A stretch of 64,000 bases of DNA from Nitrospirillum amazonense (GCF_007828035.1 NZ_VITV01000006.1:1-64000), one strand, 5' to 3'. Counted from the first letter of the stretch, positions 1 to 10,134 are shown. Notes: generated from the letters alone by a model not told the origin. Made by a program: numbers and translations.

Positions 1-3000
1 CTGGCCCAGCTGGGCCACGCGGCGGGCGAAGCCGCGCAGGGTGGGGTCGCTGAACAGTTCGCGCGCCGGCACCGGATGGCCGAAGGCCTTCTCCAGCTGG
101 TGCGACACGGCGATGGCCAGCAGGCTGTGCCCACCCAGGCGGAAGAAATCGTCCTCCCGACCCACGGCGCCGCAGCCCAGCACCTCCCGCCACGCCGCCG
201 CGATGCGCTCTTCAATTGGCCCCTGGGGCGGGCCGCCGACCGGACCGGCGTCAGCCCGCGCGCCCGACAGGGCCAGCAAGGCACGCAGAGCCGCGCGGTC
301 GATCTTGCCGGACGTGGTCATGGGGATGGCGTCCACCACCAGCAACGCGGCCGGGATCATATAGGCCGGCAACCGATCGGCCAGGATCTCGCGCCAGCCC
401 CGGGCCAGCCATTCGCGGGAACCGCCGGCCTGCGGGCGAACGAAGGCCCACAGGCTTTTGCGGCCGGGCTCGCCAGCGGGTTCGCCACTGGGTTCGCCAC
501 CGGGGGCGGCCTCCAGCACCACGACGGCCTGGGCCACGGCGGGGTGGGCTTCCAGCGCCGCCTCGATCTCCCCCAACTCCATGCGAATGCCGTTCAGCTT
601 GACCTGATGGTCGCGCCGGCCCAGCACCTCCAGCACCGGCAGGCCGCCGTCATGGCCGCCACGCCAGCGGCCCAGGTCGCCGGTGCGGTAGCGCCGCTGC
701 TCACCCTCACCGATGAAGGCGGCGGCGGTCAGGTCGGGGCGGTTGAGATAGCCCTCCGCCAGATTCAGGCCGCCCAGCCAGATTTCGCCCACCGCTCCGG
801 GGGCCGCCAGGGCGCCGGCGGCGTCGCGGATCTCCACCAGGGTGTTGGGCAGGGGGCGGCCGGTGGCCAGCACGCCGTCCAGCCCAGCCACGGGCAGGTC
901 GCCCATGGTGCTGGTGATGGCGTTTTCCGTGGGGCCGTAGGCGTTGACATAGCGCTGGCGGTTGCCATAGCGCGCCACGTCACCAGCCAGCGGCGCCTCG
1001 CCGCCCGTCACCAGGATGCGCACGCTGTCAGGCAGGGCGCCATCCAGCAGGCGCAGATAGGTGGGCGTCAGGTCGGCCACCGTGACACCGCGATCGCGGA
1101 TAAGGTCCAACAGAGCTGCCGGCCGCTCGATGACCTCCGCCGTCGCCAGACACAGGGTGGCGCCGAACATCAGTGGCAAGCCGATGTCGGACAGGGACAC
1201 GTCGAACGCCGGGGAGGCAAACATCAGCGTGCGGTCGTCAGCGGTCAGGCCATAGTCCTCGCCCACGCCCAGCAGGGTGTTCAGCAGGGCGGCGTGGCTC
1301 ACCCGCACACCCTTGGGCAGGCCGGTGGAACCGGAGGTGTAGAGGATGTAGGCGATGTCGTTGGACCGCCCCTGCGGCAGGGCGATGTCGTCCTGGGCCG
1401 CCCGCTCCAGGGCCGCCAGCCCATCCGTCGTCAGGTCCAGGATATGGGCCGCGCCCCCGTCGCGAGCCATGAACTCCTGTCGCTCCGCCGGCAGGTCGGC
1501 GGCCAGGGGCAGATACACCGCCCCGGCCTGCCAAAGGGCCAGGAGTACCGCCGGCAGGTCGACGGCGCCGCGCGGCGCGACGACGGCGACTACGGTGCCC
1601 GGCGTCGCGCCCTGGACCACCAGGCCGCGCGCCAGCCGGTTGGCGCGGCCCAGCAGCGCGGCGTAGGAAACCACGGCCCCGTCCGCCAGGATCAGGGCGG
1701 GATGCTCAGGCCGGGCGGCCGCCTGCGCGGCGATCAGGTCAACCGGGCGGGCATCCGGTCGGAAGGCGGCCGAGCCTGCCTGCCAGCGCCCCAGCAGCGC
1801 GTGCTCGGACGGCAGCGCGGTGGGCACGGCGCCGTCCATGGACGGACGGTCCGCCAGCCAGGCGGCCAAGTCCAGCAGGCCTTTCAGCCAATGGTATGCG
1901 GTATCAACATCATAGATGGCGGCGTTCATCTGCCACTTCAGCACCAGACCGCCGTCGGGCAGGGCCTCATGCGACAGCGCCATATCCTGGCCGGCCCCGT
2001 GGGGCGCCAGTTCATAGTGAATGCCCCCGGCCTCGACGGCGCTGAGCCGCACCAGACGGGTGGCCGCCTGGCCGGCGTCACGCGTGCCGGTCAGGTCCGG
2101 CGTTTCGGTCACGACGATGTCGAACAGGGGGAAACGGGCGGGGTCGCGCAGGGTGGGCCGCTCCCGCCACAGGTCGTGGCACAAGCGGGCAAAGGGGTAG
2201 CGGGCGCGATGTAGTGCGCGTGCCAGCTCATTCCTTACGGTATCGAAACGGCTGGCGAGGTCCTGGCCGGCCGTCAGCTGGAAAGCGACCGGCACCAGGG
2301 TCACGGCATAGCCCACGGCCTCCGCCACCGCCGCATCCTCGCGCAGGGAGACGGTGCTGCCGATCAGGAAATTGCTGCGGCCGGTACGGCGGAACACCTC
2401 CGCTCCCAAGAGCGTCAGCATCAGGGTGTGCAGGCTGCCCTGGCCGCGGCGGGCCAGGCGGCGCAGGGCGTCGGCCTGGTGGGCGGGCAACACCGCCTCC
2501 AGCCGGTGGCTGTGGGCGGGCGCATCCAGACGGCGGGGATGGTCCAGAGACCACTCCGCAAACGCCGCGTCGGGCAGGGCCTGCAGGATCGCACCCCACG
2601 CCTGAGCATCGCGGGCGGCGCCGGGGCTGGCCAGGTAGGCGACCTCATGCCGGGCCAATGCCACGGCATCCACGGCGGGGCCCCGGAACTCGTCGCCGCG
2701 CAGCAGTTTGCCCAGGTCACGCAGCAGCACCTCCAGCGAAGCGCCGTCGCCCACCGCATGGTGCAAGGCCAGCCAGAAAAGGGTTTCCCCTTCCGCGACC
2801 GTCACGACGCCGGCGCGGTACAGCGGTGCCTGGCGCAAGGACAGCGGCGCGCACTGGCGGTCGCGGATATGGGCCAGGGCCGCGGCGCGGTCGGTAACGG
2901 TGGTGAATTCCAGTTCCGCGATCACGGCGTCCCCAGGGGCATCCCCAGGGGGCACCACATGCCGGCGCACCACGCCGTCCGCGTCGGCGGCGAAGGTTGT

Positions 3001-6000
3001 GCGCAGGGCGCCGTGCCGCGCCACCAGCGCCTGCCAGGCCGCATTCCAGCGCGCCGCGCCCGGCAGCGCTCCCTCCACACGGCGGGTCAGCGGCATGGTG
3101 AAATGACCGGTGTCGAGGCCCGCAGCCTCCGCCACCCAAAACTCCCGTTCGCCCAGCGTGGCCAGGGTGGGGTCCACATCGGCGATCGCGGTGCTGTCCG
3201 CGACGATCTCCGTCACCGCCAGATGAGAGGCGAATTGGGCGAGGGTCGGCGCGATGAACAGGTCGCGCGCCGGCACAGGGCGGCCCAGGACCTGCGCCAA
3301 CTGGTGCGCCATGGTCACGGCCAGCAGGCTGTTGCCGCCCAGGGCAAAGAAGTTGTCCTCCCGCGCCACGCGGGGCTCACGCTCGGTCAGGCTTGGTCCC
3401 AGCAGGGTGGCCCAGACGCCGGCAACCGATTCCTCCAGCGCGGTCGCCGGCGGTGTGCGCGTACCTTCTTCCAGGGCCGGCGCCAAGGCCAGCAGGGCGC
3501 GGGCGTCAACCTTGCCGCTGGCGGTGGTGGGGATCGCGGCTACGGGGGTGAAGCTGGCTGGGATCATGTGCGCCGGCAGGCGGGGGGCCAGCCAGGCCTG
3601 CCATGCGTCGCGGGTAGGCAGGGCCTGGTCGTCCTTCGCCACCAGGAAGGCGCGCAGGGCCACATGCCCGGCATCGGCGGAGACCAGAACGGTGGCCTGG
3701 CGGATCGCGGCATGGCCCAACAGGGCGGCCTCGATCTCGCCCAGTTCCACCCTTTGGCCGTGCAGCTTGACCTGCTGATCCATGCGGCCCAGCAGTTCCA
3801 GGCGGCCGTCGGCCGTCCAGCGGCCCAGGTCGCCGCTGCGGTAGGCGCGGCCCTGGTCCGTCATGACGAAGCGGTCCGCCGTCAATTCGGGGTTGTTGAG
3901 GTAACCCTGGGCCACGCCGGCGCCGGCCAACCACAGTTCACCTACCTCACCCGGCGGCACGGGCCTACCGTCAGCCCGGCGCAGGCTGATGCGGGTATTG
4001 GCGAGGGGGCGGCCGATGGACAGGGGCCGGCGTGGATCGGCATCGCCGTCCACCAGGCCGATGGTGACGATGATGGAGGTCTCGGTCGGCCCGTAGGCGT
4101 TCCAGAAGGCGATGGGGGGGCCATGCCGGGCGGCATCGTTGTGACGCGGCGCTTCGCCACCGGTGTTTAGGATACGCAGGCCCTGGAACGGCGTCTCGGC
4201 GCTGACACGCAGGTATGAGGGGGCATGGAAAGCGCAGGTGACGCCCAGGCGGGTGTAATGACGCTTCAGCGCCCAGGGATCGTCGCGCAGCGCCGGGCTG
4301 ATAGGCACCAGGCCGCCGCCGTTCAGCAGCGCCATGCCCAGCTCCCAGGGGCTGGCGTCGAAGCCCGGGGTCGCCACCAGACTGGTACGGTCGGCGGGAG
4401 TCAGTCCGACCGTACCGGCATGGGACAGGATGGTGTTGACGTAGCCGCGATGGGTGACGGCGACCCCTTTGGGCCGGCCGGTGGTTCCCGAGGTGTAGAT
4501 GATATAGGCTAGGTCGTCCGGCCCGGCGCCGGCATGGTCCACAGTCGTGGCGGACGGCAGGGTGCCCGCGTCCAGCACGGGGCCGCGGCCCATCAGCAGG
4601 GCCGGCGGCGGTGTCCGTCCGTCCCCGGAGGGAACGGTGATCAGAACCTTGGCGCCCGCATCGGACGCCATGTAGGCTAGGCGCTCGGCCGGCAAGTCGG
4701 CGGCCAAGGGAAGGTAGACGGCCCCCGCCTTCCAGATGCCGAGAATGACGGCCGGCAGGGCCGGCGCGCAGTCGGTGAGGACCGCGACGACGCGATCCGG
4801 CCCCAGGTCCAGGGCCAGCAGGCGGTTGGCGACGCCGTTGGCGGCAGCATCCAAGTTGGCGTAGCTTTGGGTTTCCTCCAGGGTCACCACGGCCGCGGCG
4901 TCCGGCTGACGCCGGGCCCAATCCTCGAACAGGACCTGGGCACCGACGGCCGGCCGCTCCACGGTGGGTCCGGCTTCCCACGCCGCCAGTGTTGCCGCCT
5001 CGTGCGCCAGCAGGGCCGGGGGCGACTGGCGCAGCCGGTCGGGATCGGCCGCAAGCCATTCCGCCCAGGCCACCAGGCTGTCCAGCCAGGCTTGCGCCGT
5101 CGTGGCGGCATAGACGTCCGGATTCCAGTGCAGGACCAGGCGCAGATCATCGCCGGCCTGGTCATCGGCCACCTCGGCCCATTCATAGCTGAAGGCCAGA
5201 TCCACACCGGCCAACGGCGGCAGGCCCAAGCCGGGCAGGGGATGGCGTCGCACGCCGTCCGGGGCACCTTCCGTGGCTGGGGGCGGGTTGGCTGTCAGCG
5301 TGATGTCGAACAGGCCAGGGCGTTCCGCCGCACGGCGGCCGGGCCAGCGCTGCTGGAACTCCCGCGCGATCCAGCTGCCAGGATAGCGGGCATGGGCCAA
5401 TGCGGCGCGCAGCGTGTCGCGGCTGTCCGCCAGCCGGCCGGCCAAGGTGTCGTCCGCCTTGCTCAGCACCAGGGGCAGCACGTTGACATAATGGCCAATG
5501 GCGGTCTCAGCCCCCGAGGGGCGGATGGAAAAGCCGCTGCCGATGATGACCTGCGGCCGGCCGCTGCGCCGTTGCGCCTCCCACCCCAGCAGGGCCAGCA
5601 GCAGGCCGTGCAGGCCGGTTTCCGCCTGGCGGGCCAGCCGGGCCAGGCCCCGGGCCGTGGCGGCGGGGATGACGGCGTGGCGGGGGGCGGCGGGCGCCCG
5701 TTGGGGCGTGGCGGGGCGGCTGTAATCGGTGGCGAGATCCGCCAGGATGTCATCGCCGCCAGCCGCCGCTACGTCCAGCTGGTCCCGCCAATAGCGCTGA
5801 TCCGCCTCTCGCGCGGCGGAGGCCAGGTAGCGCGCCTCGGCCGTTGTGGCGGCCCGGATGCCGTGCGCGGCCGGGCTGGCGACCTCGCCCCGTAGCCGGC
5901 GGGCCAGGTCGTCCTGCAGTTGGCCCATGGCCAAGCCATCCACCACCGCATGATGCGCCGCCACCCAGAACAGCAGGCGCCCCCCGTCGGTGGGGAGGCG

Positions 6001-8142
6001 GATGAGGCCGGCGCGCGCCAGCGGCGCCTGGCTCAGGTCGAAAGGCTCGGCCACGGCGGCGGCCAACCGGCTCCATGCCTCATTCTCGTCGGCACAGTCC
6101 CAGAGAACCGGATCCGGTGCCGTCAGGTGAGCCACGGTGTGCCAATGGACGCCACCGTCGGCCTGCTCATTGAAGGCGGTGCGAAAGGCGGGATGGTCGG
6201 CGACCAAGCCGTGCCAGGCGGCGCCCCAGTCTTCAACCGTGTCCCGCCCTCCCGCTTTTTCGAGCACCCGGACGACATGGTGCCCGACCCCCGCCAAGCC
6301 AAGGCGATGGGCTAGCCAAAAATCGGCTTGGCCCGCGGTGGCGGGCCCCTCGTTCTCTGCGCCGCCATCGTCGGTGACGGTACCGCCAGCCGCCAGATGG
6401 GTCGCCAGGCTGCGCACCGTCAGGGTGGACAGCACGTCCTGGACCGTGGCCGCGTGGCCCAGCGCCTGCAGGCGCAAGGCCACCTCGATGGCGCGCAGGC
6501 TGGTACCGCCCAGGCTGAAGAAATTATCGTCGCGCAGGATGAGGCCCGGCCCCAGCACCGCCTGCCAGGCGGCGGCCACAGCCTGCTCCAGATCACCCTG
6601 GGGCAGGGTATCGGGCGTCGCGACACGGGCCGAACGCTGGTCGCGGGCCAGTGTCAGCAGGGCCTGGCGATCGATCTTGCCGGCGCTGCTGGTAGGCAGA
6701 CGGGGAAGGGCGATGACGCGTGCAGGCACCATGTACGCCGGCAGCAGGGTCGCGAGATAGGCCGTCCAGTCGGTGCCGGGCGACACCGTTCCGGCCACGA
6801 ACCCCACCAGGCCGCCGTCGGCCAGCACGACGCTGGCATGGGTGACGCCGGGATGTCGGGCCAGCGCGCGCTCGATCTCCGCCAAAGCCACGGCCTGGCC
6901 GGAGACCTTGACCATGTCGTCGCGACGGCCCAGCGCCTCCAGCAAGCCATCCTCGCGCCAGCGGCCCATGTCGCCGGTGCGGTACGCCCGGCCGAAGGCG
7001 GTGTCGACAAAGGTGCGCGCGGTCAAGTCCGGCTGGTTCAGATAGCCGGGCGATAGGCCCTCACCCAGGACATGGACCTCGCCCACCTCACCCGCGGGCA
7101 CCAGGTTGCCGTCGCCATCCAGGATAAGCACCCGGATGCCGGGGAAGGGACGGCCACTGGGCAGGCGGTCGGCATCGGCCCAACCCTCCGGCGTGACGCG
7201 CAGCAGGCAGATGGTGCCGCACACCTCCGTCGCGCCGTGCATGTTCCAATAGGCGATACGGTCGCCATAGTGCAGGGCGTCGGCGATGTTGGGCCGCTCC
7301 CCCGCCGTCATCAGGCAGCGCAGGCCCGCAGGCACGCGCCCGTTCAGCAAACGCAGGTAGGAAGGGGTGAAGGACGCGACGCTGACCGCGTGACGCTCCA
7401 TCAGCGCCAGCAGGGCAGTCGGATCATCCAGAAGGGCGCGGGTGGCCGGCACCTGGGCGGCACCCAAATACAGGGGCAGGCACAGCTCTCGAAAGCCCAG
7501 GATGAAGCCCGGCGCGCTGGACAGCAGGAAACGGTCGTTCCGGTGGAACCCCTGCGCCTGGGCGTGGCCACGCGCCATATGGTCGATGCCACCATGGCGG
7601 ATCAGCACGCCCTTGGGCCGGCCAGTGGAACCGGAGGTGAACAGGATGGCGGCGATGTCGTCGGCCGTCCGCCGCGGGACCGACAAAGGGGCCGTATCGC
7701 GGGCTTCGGTGGCCAGGACCGTGACCGGATCGATCAACCCGCCGGACAGCCCAGCCAGCCGGTTCATGACCTCCACCGGCGGTACCAGGCTGTCCAAGGC
7801 CACGACGAAACGGATGGCCGCATCCTCCACCATGGCCAGCAGGCGGGCGGGCGGATGGTCGGCGGCCAGCGGCACATAGACGGCGCCCGCGCGCTGGATG
7901 GCAAGGAACACAAACGGGAGTTGTTCTGAGCGGTGCACGAACACCCCCACCGCCTCGCCCGGCGCCACGCCGTGAGCGGCCAGGGCGGCGGCCAGGACGT
8001 TCGCCTTGCGGTTGACGTCGGCGGCGGTCTGGATGCCGCCATCGGTCAGGATCGCCAGATGATGGGGGTGGCTTTGAGCGTGGCCGTCAAAGGCCTGATC
8101 GATGGCGATGAAATGCTGACGGTCGCGTGCAGGCTCCGTCAT
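1..8142 (-). CDS. Nonribosomal peptide synthetase, N-terminal part (A-T-C-A-T-C-A-T...), runs off the left edge
   Basis: Open for 2714 codons without a stop; the C-terminal end lies outside the window. Domains read from motifs: A1 about residues 15-510 (FTSGSTGRPKG near 165), carrier T1 (LGGTS, phosphopantetheine Ser548), C1 (HHAVVDG at 730-736), A2 (IYTSGTTGRPKG; FDASPWE), T2 (LGGNS, Ser1605), C2 (HHAVGDG at 1794-1800), A3 (LYTSGSTGLPKG; FDVSLSD), T3 (LGGHS, Ser2673). Carrier spacing of 1057 and 1068 residues fits ordinary C-A-T modules. There is no C domain before A1, so this protein starts the assembly line. A1 has Ile214 (motif FILGFRE) where most A domains have the Asp that binds the substrate amino group, and HGATE in place of YGPTE. 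A2 and A3 keep the Asp. At least three units are loaded; the product is unknown. Start: ATG at 8142; an in-frame ATG at 8196 is also possible, and neither has a clear Shine-Dalgarno. Confidence 0.95.
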   Translation of the reverse strand, partial: MTEPARDRQHFIAIDQAFDGHAQSHPHHLAILTDGGIQTAADVNRKANVLAAALAAHGVAPGEAVGVFVHRSEQLPFVFLAIQRAGAVYVPLAADHPPARLLAMVEDAAIRFVVALDSLVPPVEVMNRLAGLSGGLIDPVTVLATEARDTAPLSVPRRTADDIAAILFTSGSTGRPKGVLIRHGGIDHMARGHAQAQGFHRNDRFLLSSAPGFILGFRELCLPLYLGAAQVPATRALLDDPTALLALMERHAVSVASFTPSYLRLLNGRVPAGLRCLMTAGERPNIADALHYGDRIAYWNMHGATEVCGTICLLRVTPEGWADADRLPSGRPFPGIRVLILDGDGNLVPAGEVGEVHVLGEGLSPGYLNQPDLTARTFVDTAFGRAYRTGDMGRWREDGLLEALGRRDDMVKVSGQAVALAEIERALARHPGVTHASVVLADGGLVGFVAGTVSPGTDWTAYLATLLPAYMVPARVIALPRLPTSSAGKIDRQALLTLARDQRSARVATPDTLPQGDLEQAVAAAWQAVLGPGLILRDDNFFSLGGTSLRAIEVALRLQALGHAATVQDVLSTLTVRSLATHLAAGGTVTDDGGAENEGPATAGQADFWLAHRLGLAGVGHHVVRVLEKAGGRDTVEDWGAAWHGLVADHPAFRTAFNEQADGGVHWHTVAHLTAPDPVLWDCADENEAWSRLAAAVAEPFDLSQAPLARAGLIRLPTDGGRLLFWVAAHHAVVDGLAMGQLQDDLARRLRGEVASPAAHGIRAATTAEARYLASAAREADQRYWRDQLDVAAAGGDDILADLATDYSRPATPQRAPAAPRHAVIPAATARGLARLARQAETGLHGLLLALLGWEAQRRSGRPQVIIGSGFSIRPSGAETAIGHYVNVLPLVLSKADDTLAGRLADSRDTLRAALAHARYPGSWIAREFQQRWPGRRAAERPGLFDITLTANPPPATEGAPDGVRRHPLPGLGLPPLAGVDLAFSYEWAEVADDQAGDDLRLVLHWNPDVYAATTAQAWLDSLVAWAEWLAADPDRLRQSPPALLAHEAATLAAWEAGPTVERPAVGAQVLFEDWARRQPDAAAVVTLEETQSYANLDAAANGVANRLLALDLGPDRVVAVLTDCAPALPAVILGIWKAGAVYLPLAADLPAERLAYMASDAGAKVLITVPSGDGRTPPPALLMGRGPVLDAGTLPSATTVDHAGAGPDDLAYIIYTSGTTGRPKGVAVTHRGYVNTILSHAGTVGLTPADRTSLVATPGFDASPWELGMALLNGGGLVPISPALRDDPWALKRHYTRLGVTCAFHAPSYLRVSAETPFQGLRILNTGGEAPRHNDAARHGPPIAFWNAYGPTETSIIVTIGLVDGDADPRRPLSIGRPLANTRISLRRADGRPVPPGEVGELWLAGAGVAQGYLNNPELTADRFVMTDQGRAYRSGDLGRWTADGRLELLGRMDQQVKLHGQRVELGEIEAALLGHAAIRQATVLVSADAGHVALRAFLVAKDDQALPTRDAWQAWLAPRLPAHMIPASFTPVAAIPTTASGKVDARALLALAPALEEGTRTPPATALEESVAGVWATLLGPSLTEREPRVAREDNFFALGGNSLLAVTMAHQLAQVLGRPVPARDLFIAPTLAQFASHLAVTEIVADSTAIADVDPTLATLGEREFWVAEAAGLDTGHFTMPLTRRVEGALPGAARWNAAWQALVARHGALRTTFAADADGVVRRHVVPPGDAPGDAVIAELEFTTVTDRAAALAHIRDRQCAPLSLRQAPLYRAGVVTVAEGETLFWLALHHAVGDGASLEVLLRDLGKLLRGDEFRGPAVDAVALARHEVAYLASPGAARDAQAWGAILQALPDAAFAEWSLDHPRRLDAPAHSHRLEAVLPAHQADALRRLARRGQGSLHTLMLTLLGAEVFRRTGRSNFLIGSTVSLREDAAVAEAVGYAVTLVPVAFQLTAGQDLASRFDTVRNELARALHRARYPFARLCHDLWRERPTLRDPARFPLFDIVVTETPDLTGTRDAGQAATRLVRLSAVEAGGIHYELAPHGAGQDMALSHEALPDGGLVLKWQMNAAIYDVDTAYHWLKGLLDLAAWLADRPSMDGAVPTALPSEHALLGRWQAGSAAFRPDARPVDLIAAQAAARPEHPALILADGAVVSYAALLGRANRLARGLVVQGATPGTVVAVVAPRGAVDLPAVLLALWQAGAVYLPLAADLPAERQEFMARDGGAAHILDLTTDGLAALERAAQDDIALPQGRSNDIAYILYTSGSTGLPKGVRVSHAALLNTLLGVGEDYGLTADDRTLMFASPAFDVSLSDIGLPLMFGATLCLATAEVIERPAALLDLIRDRGVTVADLTPTYLRLLDGALPDSVRILVTGGEAPLAGDVARYGNRQRYVNAYGPTENAITSTMGDLPVAGLDGVLATGRPLPNTLVEIRDAAGALAAPGAVGEIWLGGLNLAEGYLNRPDLTAAAFIGEGEQRRYRTGDLGRWRGGHDGGLPVLEVLGRRDHQVKLNGIRMELGEIEAALEAHPAVAQAVVVLEAAPGGEPSGEPAGEPGRKSLWAFVRPQAGGSREWLARGWREILADRLPAYMIPAALLVVDAIPMTTSGKIDRAALRALLALSGARADAGPVGGPPQGPIEERIAAAWREVLGCGAVGREDDFFRLGGHSLLAIAVSHQLEKAFGHPVPARELFSDPTLRGFARRVAQLGQ

Positions 8143-8700
8143 CGTTGACAGGCCGTCGTCTCTGATGGCTTTAGCGCCTAGAACAGACCCGGGCATAGGA
8201 ACACCATCGGTGAATTTCGGATAAATAGATGGGCGCGATAAATAGATGCCGTCCGCAACAGCGGGCGAAGGCCGCGTTGCCCCATTAAAGTCAAAACCAG
8301 TACACGCTACGTAACCGATATTCTAATTTATGAGTTAAGCTATTGTATTGATTTTCCGGAATATGTTGATCATTCATGAACGTATTAAGGCATTTATATA
8401 AACAAACCTTGATTTTTTACATGCGCGTCAAATCGGTTGGGATGCCTCGGTGTGTAGGCTCAGTTAACGATCAAGTTCATAAAAGTTGCATTAACGTGAT
8501 ATCGATGCCCGCGCTAATGGGTGGCATGGGTATAGTGCGGCATGCGGAACATCACAAGGATTATTTCCCTGCCACGTTGTATCCAATAGCCTTAACGCAC
8601 GCTTGCGCCAGCCGCGCAGCGTGCGGCTGACGGGATAGGGGCGACAACTGTGACGTGTGGCAGAGGGAAGGGGGCGAGGGCGGGGCTGTCGGCTCGTCAC
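8143..8700. other. AT-rich intergenic region upstream of the NRPS
   Basis: About 560 bp, markedly more AT-rich than the flanking genes between 8280 and 8560. It must hold the NRPS promoter, since the NRPS reads leftward from here. It contains a repeated 11-mer (8221-8231 and 8238-8248) and a short hairpin (arms 8609-8615 and 8623-8629) downstream of the transporter gene that ends at 8701. An 84-codon plus-strand frame exists but has no ribosome binding site and no recognisable protein character. No RNA gene was recognised. Confidence 0.6.
8221..8248. repeat. 11 bp direct repeat in the NRPS upstream region
   Basis: The 11-mer ATAAATAGATG occurs at 8221-8231 and again at 8238-8248, a 17 bp period, 25-80 bp upstream of the two candidate NRPS starts. 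Exact AT-rich direct repeats here could be a regulator binding site or promoter elements. Function is inferred from position only. Confidence 0.4.
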
Positions 8701-9990
8701 TCAATCGCCGCTGCCGGGCGCTGTTTCCCGCATCTGCGTGAGGACGGGAAGCACCAGCAGGGCGACCAGGGCGATCATGACGCCGGGGATCAAGGGCCAA
8801 GCCGTGCGGATCACCAGCGCGTGGGCGACGAAAGGGGTCAACCCGCCGAACAAGGCCGTTGCCCCGGTGGCACCCAGGGCCAGACCGGTCAGTCGCCCTT
8901 CCCCGGGAAACTGCTCGGCCGTCGCCACGGCGCCCACCGCGCTGACGCCGCCGGCCAGGGCTGCCAGCAGGATGGCCCCGACCAAGGCCCTGCTGGTGGA
9001 CCCACTCACCATCAGCCAGAACAGGGGCGCCGGCAGCAGCGTGCTTCCCAAGGTGAGGCCGATCAGCACGGGCTTGCGCCCCACGCGATCTGACAGTGCG
9101 CCGATGGCCGGCGTCACGGCGATGACCGCCACGGCGGCGATGGTGGACAGCCACAGCGACATGCCTTCGCTCAACGACCCTGTGGCGGTGAGGAAGGCCG
9201 GAACATAGGTGATGCCAACATAATAAGTGATCGACCCCAGCGCGGAGACGGCGAATGACCGAAAGATGCCCGCGCGGTGGTGGATGAGGGCGTAGACCAG
9301 GGGCCGGGCCGGCGCCGCCCCGGCCGCCGCCTGCCGCTCGAAGTCCGGCGACTCCTCCATCGCCGACCGCGCGATCCAGACACCACCCGCCAGCGCGGCC
9401 CCCACCAGGAAGGGGATGCGCCAGCCCCAGGATGCCAGGTCCGTCGCGTCCAACAGGTGCACGGTCAGCGCGGACACGCCGACAGCCAGCAGGCCACCCA
9501 CCTCGCTGGCCGCCGAGGCGCAGGAGGTGACCAGGCCCCGCCGGCCCGGCTTGGCCCCCTCCAGCAGGTAGGCGACGACGCCGGTATATTCCCCACCCAC
9601 CGAGAAACTCATGACACAGCGCAGCAACAGCAGCAGCCACCCCGCAAGGGCACCAATGGCCGTGTAGGTCGGCAGGAGGGCCGTGACCAGCATCGCCAGG
9701 CTCATCATGGCCATGGACAGCAGCATCATGCGCCGGCGCCCGACGTGGTCGCCGACGTGGCCGAACGCCACGGCCCCCAGCGGCCGCAGCAGGTAGGCGA
9801 TGGCGAATCCCGCCAGCGCGGTGATCAACGACCCCTTGCCATCGCCGAAAAAGATGCCGGCGATGACGGGCGCGAGATAAAGGTACAGCGTGAAGTCATA
9901 CCATTCCACCACTGTGGAAAATGCCGCGATCGCCATCGAGCGCCGCGAAACGGTTGGACGTGCCTCGGGCAGGGGCTTGAGGTCATCCAC
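8701..9990 (-). CDS. MFS transporter, metabolite:H+ symporter (MHS) type
   Basis: 429 residues with about 12 predicted membrane segments. The N-terminal WYDFTLYLYLAP segment and the loop GHVGDHVGRRRM are typical of the MHS branch (KgtP/ProP/shikimate transporter relatives), which import organic acids, betaines or sugar acids with protons across the inner membrane. The substrate cannot be read from the sequence. The start is a GTG at 9990, preceded by an AAGGGAGAA Shine-Dalgarno; the first ATG (9986) is in another frame. It lies 224 bp downstream of the LacI gene on the same strand, so the two may be co-regulated. The gap between them carries a 9 bp direct repeat. Confidence 0.85.
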   Translation of the reverse strand: MDDLKPLPEARPTVSRRSMAIAAFSTVVEWYDFTLYLYLAPVIAGIFFGDGKGSLITALAGFAIAYLLRPLGAVAFGHVGDHVGRRRMMLLSMAMMSLAMLVTALLPTYTAIGALAGWLLLLLRCVMSFSVGGEYTGVVAYLLEGAKPGRRGLVTSCASAASEVGGLLAVGVSALTVHLLDATDLASWGWRIPFLVGAALAGGVWIARSAMEESPDFERQAAAGAAPARPLVYALIHHRAGIFRSFAVSALGSITYYVGITYVPAFLTATGSLSEGMSLWLSTIAAVAVIAVTPAIGALSDRVGRKPVLIGLTLGSTLLPAPLFWLMVSGSTSRALVGAILLAALAGGVSAVGAVATAEQFPGEGRLTGLALGATGATALFGGLTPFVAHALVIRTAWPLIPGVMIALVALLVLPVLTQMRETAPGSGD

Positions 9991-10114
9991 CAGGGTTCTC
10001 CCTTGTCACCAATTCGCGCCGCGCCGTTCCTGCACAAGGGTAGCGGCCTTCATGTGCGCACTCCAGGACTGATGCCATCGGACCGGAATGTCGCGCTTCG
10101 GGATTGAATCCAAC

Positions 10115-10134
10115 CGCCTACATTGCGCCTACAT
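10115..10134. repeat. 9 bp direct repeat upstream of the MHS transporter
   Basis: CGCCTACAT occurs at 10115-10123 and again at 10126-10134, an 11 bp period or about one helical turn, 125 bp upstream of the GTG start of the transporter. It may be an activator site or chance; support is only the exact repetition and the position. Confidence 0.3.

Noticed and set aside
76-2214. 712-codon plus-strand frame (and others at 2428-4170 and 4867-5895)
   Set aside because: Antisense to the NRPS, whose A, C and T motifs are in frame on the minus strand. Low-complexity Gln/Gly/Ala/Arg translation is typical of shadow frames in high-GC genes.
8376-8630. 84-codon plus-strand frame in the AT-rich gap after the NRPS
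   Set aside because: No ribosome binding site, no recognisable domain, and its 3' half lies in sequence with no coding character. Not called.
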